From: Indioceanicola profundi
GTDB lineage: Bacteria; Pseudomonadota; Alphaproteobacteria; Azospirillales; Azospirillaceae
Direction of reading: 5' to 3'
DNA length: 64,000 nucleotides
Assembly: GCF_003568845.1 (NCBI RefSeq)
Contig: NZ_CP030126.1
Location: forward strand, 782,501-846,500
Shown: one piece after another, positions 25,656-32,707 of the stretch
How positions within the stretch are numbered: the stretch's first letter is position 1
How the letters are laid out: every line of letters begins with the position of its first letter
Program-made: the position numbers and the translations under genes
Notes under the pieces: generated by a model
Told to the model about the DNA's origin: nothing
The model's input: the letters and a program-made list of their open reading frames with translations, nothing else
The model's database searches: none

Positions 25656-26354
25656 ATGCGGTCGCCGCAAGCCGCATCCACTACCGCGCCCGCGTCCCGG
25701 ACCGTCACGGTCTGGGACGCGCCCACCCGTATCTTCCACTGGGCGCTCGTCCTGTGTCTCGCCGGTTCCTGGTGGACGGCGGAGAATGACGACTGGGAGA
25801 CGCACCTGCTGTTCGGTTACGGCGTGCTGGGGCTGGTGGCGTTCCGACTGATCTGGGGCCTGCTGGGCAGCGAGACGGCCCGGTTCCGGCATTTCCTCAA
25901 GGGGCCGGGCGCGGCGCTGTCCCATCTGCGGGGGCTTGTCCTGCCCGGCCCCCTGGCACCCGAAGCCGGGCACAATCCGGCTGGGGGCTATGCCGTGGCG
26001 CTGATCCTGCTGCTGCTCGCACTCCAGGTCGGAACCGGCCTGTTCCTGTCCGGAGGAGACATCTTCCTGATCGAGGCGCCGTTGAGCGGCGCCGTGTCGT
26101 CCGACACGACCGATACGCTGGAATGGCTGCACGAGACCAACTTCAACCTGCTTCTGGCGCTGGCGGGCCTGCATGTGGTCGCGGTGCTGGGCTATTGGGG
26201 GCTGAAGCGCGCAAACCTGATCCGCCCCATGCTGACCGGGAGGATGGAACTGCCCGCGGATGCTAGGCCGCCGCGGATCGCCTCATCACTGCTGGCGCTC
26301 ATGGTCGCAGGCGGGGTAGCCCTCTCCGTCTGGGCTTTCGTGACCTTCGTTTAG
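25656..26354 (+). CDS. Cytochrome b561-family membrane protein
   Basis: A 232-residue inner-membrane di-haem cytochrome b with about five hydrophobic segments, four being the core helices. Likely haem ligands are His28 (IFHW), the His in WETHLLFGYG, and the two His in WLHETNFNLLLALAGLH. Known partners of such proteins are class II cytochromes c and nickel-hydrogenase or thiosulphate systems. The very close spacing to the cytochrome c' gene suggests quinol-to-cytochrome c' electron flow, an inference. Confidence 0.88.
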   Translation: MRSPQAASTTAPASRTVTVWDAPTRIFHWALVLCLAGSWWTAENDDWETHLLFGYGVLGLVAFRLIWGLLGSETARFRHFLKGPGAALSHLRGLVLPGPLAPEAGHNPAGGYAVALILLLLALQVGTGLFLSGGDIFLIEAPLSGAVSSDTTDTLEWLHETNFNLLLALAGLHVVAVLGYWGLKRANLIRPMLTGRMELPADARPPRIASSLLALMVAGGVALSVWAFVTFV

Positions 26355-26450
26355 GCGCTTGGAGTGCCTCCATCTCGAGGGGGCGACAGGGGCTATGGGT
26401 TGGCGTAGGTTGGGTTTGTGTGCAGTGCGGCCTTGCAGGGTGGGGACGAT

Positions 26451-27491
26451 ATGAACCGGTCGATACTGGGCGGCATGGTGGCCGTCCTGCTGCTGCTGAT
26501 CGGGATCGTCGCCTGGCGCGCCGGCACCTTCGCCACGGGCGACGGGACCGGCCAACCGGCGCCGGTGCCGGTGACGCGCGAGGCAACGCCCGTTCAGCCG
26601 CAGGCCGTGCCGGAACCTGAGCCGGAGCCCGTAACGCCCGCCCCGAGCTTTGACGTCGTCCGCATCGAGGCGGATGGCACCGCCGTGCTGGCCGGGCGTG
26701 CCGCGCCGGGGGCGGAGGTGACCATCCACGATGGAGAGCGGGTGGTCGGCACGGTAACCGCCGATTCCCGTGGCGAATGGGTCCTGCTGCCCCAGGAAGC
26801 GCTGCCGTCCGGTGCGCGTGAGCTGCGGGTGGAGGCGCGCAATCCGGATGGAACGCAGGTGGCCGGCGCGGACAGCGTCGTGCTGGTCGTGCCGGAGCCG
26901 AAGCGGGACATTGCCGGCCGTCGGCAGGAGCAGACTGGCGGAGCTTTGGCGGTTCTGACCCCGGAGGAGGGGGCGCCGAGGGTGCTGCAGGCCCCGCCCA
27001 CCGACGGTACGGCCGGGAGCACGCCGTCACCCGGCGGGGTCGTGGCGGTGGACGCGATCAACTACGACCGTGACGGCCGGGTCAGCGTCGGCGGGCGCGC
27101 CGCGGCCGGCAGAGAGGTGATGGTCTACCTGGACAATACGCTGGTCGGCCGTGCCACGGCCGACGATCAGGGCCGGTGGGAACTGACGCCGGATCAACCG
27201 GTCCAGGCGGGACAGCGCAGCCTGCGCATCGACCAGCTCGGCCCCGACGGCAAGGTATCCGGCAGGGCGGAGGTGGCATTCGACCGGCGGGAGATCGGAG
27301 AGACCGCTCTCGGCGGCCGGGCTGTGGTCGTCCTGCCCGGCAATAATCTCTGGACCATCGCGCGCCGTAGCTTTGGCGGCGGGCCGCAGTACACCATGAT
27401 CTTCGAGGCCAACCAGGGCCAGATCCGGGACCCGGACCTGATCTATCCCGGCCAGATCTTCATTCTGCCCGGCGGTCAGGCCGGGCACTGA
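26451..27491 (+). CDS. LysM protein with two Ig-like repeats
   Basis: A 346-residue envelope protein: an N-terminal membrane anchor (GGMVAVLLLLIGIVAWRAG), a proline-rich linker, two related Ig-like domains at about 62-130 and 200-275, and a C-terminal LysM domain at about 290-340 (GNNLWTIARRSFGGG ... IYPGQIFILPGG) that binds peptidoglycan. The two repeats share the pattern GRAAxGxEVxx, V/LVGxxTAD, GxWxL and RxLRxxxxxPDG, clearly an internal duplication. Similar proteins are common but functionally obscure in Alphaproteobacteria. The ATG at 26451 follows GCAGGGTGGGG. Confidence 0.85.
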   Translation: MNRSILGGMVAVLLLLIGIVAWRAGTFATGDGTGQPAPVPVTREATPVQPQAVPEPEPEPVTPAPSFDVVRIEADGTAVLAGRAAPGAEVTIHDGERVVGTVTADSRGEWVLLPQEALPSGARELRVEARNPDGTQVAGADSVVLVVPEPKRDIAGRRQEQTGGALAVLTPEEGAPRVLQAPPTDGTAGSTPSPGGVVAVDAINYDRDGRVSVGGRAAAGREVMVYLDNTLVGRATADDQGRWELTPDQPVQAGQRSLRIDQLGPDGKVSGRAEVAFDRREIGETALGGRAVVVLPGNNLWTIARRSFGGGPQYTMIFEANQGQIRDPDLIYPGQIFILPGGQAGH

Positions 27492-27497
27492 GGCCTG

Positions 27498-27956
27498 TCA
27501 GAGATAGCGGCCGAAGACACGCAGATAGGGACGGACCTCCTGCACGAACTGTACGGTCTCGTACATCACATCGTTCAGGGTGAGGGGGCCGGGCACCTGC
27601 CGCTGGCCCAGCACCATGATCTTCTGCGCGTCATCCACCACGAACCGCGCAAACTTCAGCCACATGGTGGCGCGCAGGATGGTCATCAGCTTCTGCCGCT
27701 TTTCCGGTGATTCGATGCTGTAGGGCAGATAGCCCACCTCTGCCCAGATCTGGAACAGGGTGGACGGCCCTTCCTGCGGGGTCAGGGAGACACGGAACAG
27801 CAGCCCGTCCAGGAAGAAATGATGGCGGGAGGCCACCGGCTCACGCCGGACCTCCACCTCGCCTGTATCCAACACGGTGACCAACCCCGGACCAAGGGGC
27901 AGCCCCGCCTCGACCTCGCGGGCGAGCCGGGCGACGGTGCCGAGGGCCTGGGACAT
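27498..27956 (-). CDS. Conserved-looking protein of unknown function
   Basis: A 152-residue soluble protein starting MSQALGTVARLAREVEAG. It contains VRREPVASRHHFFLDGLLFR, a region with aromatic residues (FQIWAEVGYLPYS) and helices rich in Lys/Arg near the middle, ending VQEVRPYLRVFGRYL. No signal peptide, membrane segment or known motif. Coding character is good over the whole frame from the ATG at 27954-27956. It is convergent with the LysM gene (six-base gap) and divergent from the next small gene. Confidence 0.65.
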   Translation of the reverse strand: MSQALGTVARLAREVEAGLPLGPGLVTVLDTGEVEVRREPVASRHHFFLDGLLFRVSLTPQEGPSTLFQIWAEVGYLPYSIESPEKRQKLMTILRATMWLKFARFVVDDAQKIMVLGQRQVPGPLTLNDVMYETVQFVQEVRPYLRVFGRYL

Positions 27957-28113
27957 GGCGCAGTCGCTCCACTGTAAAGGGTACGTCCCCTGGGATATAC
28001 GCCACCAACCCTTTCGGTCCAGTGAATTTGGATGGGGTCTGGGCAAAGGCCGGGCTTTCCAGGCCGGCCCGAGGGGAGCATACTGTGGTAATCCCAGGAG
28101 CGCGCCGATCCCA

Positions 28114-28425
28114 ATGATCCCCTATCCCGACGTGACATCGCTGCCCGAAGAGCTGGCCCGGGCGGTCGGCAGGATGGTGCGGCTGGTCAACGAGATGCGC
28201 CGCCGCCATCCGGATCTGGACACGCTCGCCCTGTCCACCGAAACAGCGCTCGACCGCGAGGCAGCCACGGTCCTGGCCGACTGGGTGGAGTGCCAGGGCG
28301 GGAATTTCCGGCTGATGCTGAGCCCGTGGGATGGCCGCCAGTTCCTGAACGGCCGCAGCCCCTTCGCTTCCGCCCCGCAGGCGGCGTCAGGGGCGGGAGC
28401 GGAGGAGGAGCCGGAGCTCCCCTGA
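28114..28425 (+). CDS. Small protein of unknown function
   Basis: A 103-residue protein starting MIPYPDVTSLPEELARAVG. The first 70 residues look folded (MVRLVNEMRRRHPDLDTLAL, ADWVECQGGNFRLML); the tail is alanine, glycine and glutamate rich and probably disordered. A weak promoter (TTTCCA at 28056, CATACT at 28079) fits a transcript that starts just before the ATG. I do not recognise the family. Confidence 0.55.
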   Translation: MIPYPDVTSLPEELARAVGRMVRLVNEMRRRHPDLDTLALSTETALDREAATVLADWVECQGGNFRLMLSPWDGRQFLNGRSPFASAPQAASGAGAEEEPELP

Positions 28426-28449
28426 TCGCCGCCCTGGCCCGCTGCGGTC

Positions 28450-28719
28450 CTACTCGTCCAGCATGTCGCCTTCCTGTGCGACCTCCTCGGCCAGTTCCTG
28501 CGCCAGCTCGGCGAACAGGAAGGCGTCGGCCTCCACGCCCTGGGCCTCGCAGATGCGCATGAACACCCGGTAGGCATGCAGCGTCGCGACGTCCAGCGCC
28601 GCTTCGTCCGCCTCCTCGGAGTGACGCTCCTTGATCCCGCGCTCCTCCAGCGTGCCCAGCACGTCCATGTCGGCGGCCTGCAGGACTGCATCCATTGCCC
28701 GTTTGTGAAGGCTCGACAT
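28450..28719 (-). CDS. Small acidic helical protein of unknown function
   Basis: An 89-residue, strongly acidic protein (LHKRAMDAVLQAADMD ... ELAQELAEEVAQEGDMLDE), predicted all-helical, with one cysteine and no membrane segment. GGGAGTGAG precedes the ATG. It is convergent with the preceding small gene, 24 bases apart. Family not recognised. Confidence 0.62.
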   Translation of the reverse strand: MSSLHKRAMDAVLQAADMDVLGTLEERGIKERHSEEADEAALDVATLHAYRVFMRICEAQGVEADAFLFAELAQELAEEVAQEGDMLDE

Positions 28720-29153
28720 CTTCTCACTCCCGAAAGCCGGGGGGATTCCCCCGCTAGGACAGGCCGCCGATCCGCGGCCCCATCCAGCATAGCAACACAG
28801 CCGCGCCTCATATCAGCCCGCCTTACGGCTGGAAATCTCTTTCGCGTCAGACCTGCCGCGCAGGAGTTAGAGCGATTTGCGAAAGCCAGCGGCGCCTGCA
28901 TCTATGCCGCACCCTGACCGTTGCAATGCCTGATGCGATGGAAGGATGCGCAGAGGGATAGGGGCAGCGGCGGACTGCCACCTCTGAAACATGCATTTGT
29001 GTGAATGGTTGTCGTACAAAGACATTGCCCCTGTTCCCGACGCGGTAATTTCATGTCCAGCCGCAGCATGCGCAGCTTCCCCTCCCGGCCTCTGTACGGC
29101 TGCTCCATCCACTGCCCGGCAATCTGCTGGCCCTACCGCCCGGAAGCGTGAAC
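28720..29153. other. Intergenic region before the hybrid kinase
   Basis: About 430 bases without a supportable gene. The right part (28985-29025) is more AT-rich than its surroundings and probably holds the kinase promoter, but no convincing -35/-10 pair stands out. No RNA gene or repeat was seen. Confidence 0.5.
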
Positions 29154-32100
29154 ATGGCTGCTGACGGCGGTGGCCGGACGACGACCTGGCCGCGTGGCGG
29201 CGGCGCCATGGGCGCGCGGATCAGGTCCTATGACTGGTCCCGCACCTCCGCCGGGCCCGTTTCGGACTGGCCGCAGAGTCTGCGGACGGCGGTTGGGATC
29301 ATGCTGAGCACGCGGCACCCGATGTTCATCTTCTGGGGGCCGGAGCATCTCTGCCTCTACAACGACGCTTACAGCGCCTCCCTCGGTCCGGAGAAGCACC
29401 CCTCCATCCTGGGCACGCCTGGACGCGAGGCGTTCACCGAAATCTGGACGATCATCGGACCGCAAATTGAACAGGTCATGTCCGGCGGCGAGCCGACCTG
29501 GCATCGAAACCATCTGGTCCCCATCGTCCGCCATGGCCGACGGGAGGATGTGTACTGGACCTACAGCTTCGGTCCGATCAACGATGCCGATGCGCCCAAC
29601 GAAGTCGGCGGCGTGCTGGTCGTCGTCACGGAGACCACCATGGAGGTGGTTGCCCGGCAGGAGAGCGAGGAGCGGTTCCAGGCCTTGGCAGAGGCCAGTT
29701 CCGAAGCCCTGTTCCGCATGAGCCCGGACTGGTCCGAGTTGCGCCAGCTCCGCGGCGGCGGCGTCGTGCCCGACACGGAAACACCGGTGCGCAACTGGAT
29801 GGAGTGGTACGTCCATCCGGACGACCGGGCACTCTGCCGGGGCGTGATCCGGGACGCCATCCAGACCAGGGGCAGCGTCCAGCTGGAGCACCGGATCATC
29901 CGCCTTGACGGCAGAACGGGCTGGTCCCTCACGCGCGCGGTGCCGATCCTGGGACCGGACGGAGAGGTCACGGAATGGTTCGGCGCGGCCAGCAACGTGA
30001 CCGCCCGCCGCCGCGCGGAGGAGGCGCTGCGGGAGAGCGAGGCCAGCCTTGCCACCATCTTTGCCCGCGCTGCGGTCGGCCTGTCGGAGATCGCCCCGGA
30101 CGGCCGCTTCCTCAAAGTGAATGATGAAATCTGCCGGATACTGGGGCGGCCGCGGGAGGAGATTCTCAATCTCACCATTGCCGACGTGACCCATCCCGAG
30201 GAGGTCGAGGCCAGCCTTTCCGCGGCAGACTGGGTCCTCCGCTCCGGAAAGTCCATTTCGCTGGACAAGCGCTATATGCGTCCGGACGGGACGGTAGTAT
30301 GGGCGAACAGCAGTCTGGCCTCCCTGGGAAACGGGGAGCGGCTGCTGGCGGTCACGGCCGATCTGAGCGCCCGGCGCAAGGCGGAGCAGGCCCTTCGCCA
30401 CAGCGAGGAGCGCCTCCGCAGCACCTTCCAGATCAGGACGGTGGGCGTCATGTTCTGGGGCAAGCGGTTCGGGCTCACCGACACGAACGACGCCTTTCTG
30501 GAAATGACCGGATTCAGCCGGGAAGAGGCGCTGGGCAAGACGTGGCAGGAGCTGACGCCGCTGGAGTTCCATCCGGCCTCGCTCAAGGCGGTCGAGGAGG
30601 TGACCAGCCTGGGCGAGACCACGCCCTATGAGAAGCAGTACTACCGCAAGGATGGTTCCCGCTGGTGGGGGCTGTTCGCCGCCCGCAGGGTGGGCGACGA
30701 GGTGGTCGAGTTCGTTCTGGACGTCACCGAGCGCCGGCAGGCGGAAGCCGCCCTGCGCGAGAGCGAGGCGCGGTTCCGCACCCTGGCCGAAACCATGCCC
30801 CAACTGGTCTGGACGGCGCTGGAGGCTGGCGGCTGCACCTGGGTCAATCACCGGTGGGCGGAGTTCACCGGGCTGCCGGCGGAGAGCATGCGGGGGCTGG
30901 GCTGGCTGTCCGTCCTGCATCCCGACGACCGCGACCGGGTGCGGCGTATCTGGGACAGTGCGCCGACGTCGGACTGGTACGAGGCCGAGTTCCGGATGCG
31001 GCGCGCCGACGGGGCTTGGCGCTGGTTCCAGGTGATGGCCAAGCCTGTTCCCGTCGCCGGGGCCGAGGAACGGGAATGGTGCGGCGCCTGCTCCGACATC
31101 ACAGAGCTGAAGGAGGTCGAGGCGGTCTTGCGGGCCGCGCGCGACGAGGCCGAGCGGGCACGTGCCGCGGCCGAGGAGGCGAACCAGGCCAAATCCCGTT
31201 TCCTGGCGGCGGCCAGCCACGATCTGCGCCAGCCCGTCATGGCGGCCGGCCTCTATATGGGGCTGCTGGAAAGCCGTGTGCGGGATGCGGAGGCGCGCGG
31301 GCTGGTGGAGATGGTCTCCCTCTCCCTGGAGGGGCTGCGCGGCATGCTGAACGGCCTGCTGGAGATGGCGCGGTTGGAGGCCGGAATCGTCGAGCCGAAG
31401 CTGGAGACCTTCGCCCTGGACGAGCTGCTGCAACGGCTGGGCGCGGAGTTCACCGGGCCGGCCGGCGCGGCGCGGCTCTGGCTCCGAGTGCCGCCGACGG
31501 GGGCGGTGGTGCGGAGCGACCGATTGTTGCTGGAGCTGGTGCTGCGCAACCTGATCTCCAATGCCGTCAAATATACCCGGCAGGGCGGTGTCACGGTGCA
31601 GTGCGTCCGCGTCGATCGCTGCGTCCGCATCGACGTGGCGGATACCGGCCCCGGCATCGCGCCGGAGCATGTGGGCCGCGTGTTCGAGGATTTCATGCAG
31701 GTGGGAGAGGAGAACCGCTCCATCGGCTTCGGCATCGGCCTTGCCACGGTGCGCCGGGCGGCGGACCTGCTGGGCCATCGGGTGGAGGTGCGCTCCATAC
31801 CCGATCAGGGCTCGACCTTCAGCGTCTGGGTGCCAGACGGGGAGGGGGGCGCGCGAACGACGGGCGCCGCCGCTCCTGGCGAGGACGCCCCGCTGCCCGC
31901 GCGCACGGCGCTGGTGGTGGAGGATGACCGGATGGTCGCCGCCGCCCTCTGCATGGCGCTGTCCGACTGGGGGCTGGTGGTCACGGTGGCCCATTCCGTC
32001 ACCGAGGCGCGCGCCGCGGCGGACGGACGGCGGTTCGACTGCGTGGTCTCCGACTTCCAGCTTCCCGACGGCAACGGCTTCGACGCCATCGCGGCCGCGC

Positions 32101-32273
32101 GCGAGAGTGGATCGGGCGAGGCGGTCCTCTTGACCGGAGACACCCGCCCCGACACCCTCCGCCGCGCCCACGAGGCCGGCCTGCGCCTGCTCACTAAGCC
32201 GGTGGATGTGCGGGCCCTGCGCGCGGCGGTGCGGGAGGCGACGGATGAGGGGGCGGGGACGTATCAGATTTGA
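29154..32273 (+). CDS. Hybrid sensor histidine kinase with five PAS domains
   Basis: A 1039-residue cytoplasmic kinase. Residues about 1-165 form a divergent PAS-like domain (YDWSRTSAGPVSDWPQSLR, FWGPEHLCLYND), followed by four PAS/PAC repeats at about 170-290, 295-410, 415-530 and 535-670. A coiled coil leads to the dimerisation box AAASHDLRQPVMA (His near 688), the ATPase N box NLISNAVKYT near 800, G boxes DTGPGIAPEHV and FGIGLATV, and a C-terminal receiver domain with phospho-acceptor Asp in VVSDFQLPDG near 965 and Lys in LLTKPVD. No membrane segment, so it senses an internal or redox/light-type cue. The ATG at 29154 is preferred over the GTG six bases earlier because GGAAG is correctly spaced. 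No partner regulator is adjacent. Confidence 0.92.
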   Translation: MAADGGGRTTTWPRGGGAMGARIRSYDWSRTSAGPVSDWPQSLRTAVGIMLSTRHPMFIFWGPEHLCLYNDAYSASLGPEKHPSILGTPGREAFTEIWTIIGPQIEQVMSGGEPTWHRNHLVPIVRHGRREDVYWTYSFGPINDADAPNEVGGVLVVVTETTMEVVARQESEERFQALAEASSEALFRMSPDWSELRQLRGGGVVPDTETPVRNWMEWYVHPDDRALCRGVIRDAIQTRGSVQLEHRIIRLDGRTGWSLTRAVPILGPDGEVTEWFGAASNVTARRRAEEALRESEASLATIFARAAVGLSEIAPDGRFLKVNDEICRILGRPREEILNLTIADVTHPEEVEASLSAADWVLRSGKSISLDKRYMRPDGTVVWANSSLASLGNGERLLAVTADLSARRKAEQALRHSEERLRSTFQIRTVGVMFWGKRFGLTDTNDAFLEMTGFSREEALGKTWQELTPLEFHPASLKAVEEVTSLGETTPYEKQYYRKDGSRWWGLFAARRVGDEVVEFVLDVTERRQAEAALRESEARFRTLAETMPQLVWTALEAGGCTWVNHRWAEFTGLPAESMRGLGWLSVLHPDDRDRVRRIWDSAPTSDWYEAEFRMRRADGAWRWFQVMAKPVPVAGAEEREWCGACSDITELKEVEAVLRAARDEAERARAAAEEANQAKSRFLAAASHDLRQPVMAAGLYMGLLESRVRDAEARGLVEMVSLSLEGLRGMLNGLLEMARLEAGIVEPKLETFALDELLQRLGAEFTGPAGAARLWLRVPPTGAVVRSDRLLLELVLRNLISNAVKYTRQGGVTVQCVRVDRCVRIDVADTGPGIAPEHVGRVFEDFMQVGEENRSIGFGIGLATVRRAADLLGHRVEVRSIPDQGSTFSVWVPDGEGGARTTGAAAPGEDAPLPARTALVVEDDRMVAAALCMALSDWGLVVTVAHSVTEARAAADGRRFDCVVSDFQLPDGNGFDAIAAARESGSGEAVLLTGDTRPDTLRRAHEAGLRLLTKPVDVRALRAAVREATDEGAGTYQI

Positions 32274-32322
32274 GGAAGGTATGATGAGATGGCCGGTGGA
32301 CCGTGATCGATCTCCGGCATCG

Positions 32323-32363
32323 CCATATCCTCGCCCTTCGACAGGCTCGGGGTGAGGATATGG
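32323..32363. repeat. REP-like palindromic element, copy A
   Basis: Core CTTCGACAGGCTCGGGGTGA within a perfect flanking inverted repeat CCATATCCTC / GAGGATATGG. The core is a widespread alphaproteobacterial intergenic repeat. Copy B lies 80 bases away in opposite orientation. Confidence 0.8.
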
Positions 32364-32442
32364 TTGCGGGCCTCGTTGGACAGCGGCGGGATGGTGGTTT
32401 CCGAGCCTCGTGACCGGAGAAAATTTGCCGAACGGGCACGGA

Positions 32443-32491
32443 GCCAAGTGGTCCTCACCCTGAGCCTGTCGAAGGGCGGGGAGCACTTGGC
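32443..32491. repeat. REP-like palindromic element, copy B
   Basis: Core TCACCCTGAGCCTGTCGAAG, inverted relative to copy A, with its own different flanking inverted repeat GCCAAGTG / CACTTGGC. The two copies share the core, not the flanks. Confidence 0.8.
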
Positions 32492-32510
32492 GGTGGTTCA
32501 GGAATGACAA

Positions 32511-32541
32511 CGGCCCCGGCGCTTTCCCGCCGGGGCCGTTT
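32511..32541. terminator. Strong GC hairpin between convergent genes
   Basis: CGGCCCCGGCG (32511-32521) pairs perfectly with CGCCGGGGCCG (32528-32538), with a short TTT on the plus side. It lies between the converging kinase and nrdJ genes and could stop either transcript. Confidence 0.55.
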
Positions 32542-32598
32542 CGCAATCAAGAAATCCCGGCCAGCACCTGCTGCACATCACCCCGGGCGCTTACTCGG

Positions 32599-32690
32599 CG
32601 TAGGTCGCAAGGAGGGCGGAGCCCGGATTGCGACGTCACCCGTGGGCGGATGATGTGTCGCAATCCGCCTCCGGCTTCTTGCGACCTACG
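32599..32690. repeat. 92-base palindromic repeat, copy 1 (3' of nrdJ)
   Basis: Perfect 13-base ends CGTAGGTCGCAAG / CTTGCGACCTACG, with inner arms continuing the symmetry (GGATTGCGAC / GTCGCAATCC). The whole unit can fold into one long hairpin. It lies 17 bases beyond the nrdJ stop. A second copy is at 59023-59116. Confidence 0.85.
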
Positions 32691-32707
32691 GCGCTGGGGA
32701 ATATCCC

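Larger units (their letters stand above)
32274..32707. other. Repeat-packed intergenic region
   Basis: Between the convergent kinase and nrdJ genes. It holds two inverted REP-like units, a GC hairpin and the 92-base palindromic repeat, and no open frame I would support. Confidence 0.75.

Noticed and set aside
28902-29108. 68-codon minus-strand frame before the hybrid kinase
   Set aside because: No ribosome site, odd composition and no sign of conservation; treated as noncoding.
29133-32546. Open frame of 1137 codons on the minus strand opposite the hybrid kinase
   Set aside because: It is an antisense shadow typical of high-GC coding DNA; the plus strand carries clear PAS, H-box, ATPase and receiver motifs.
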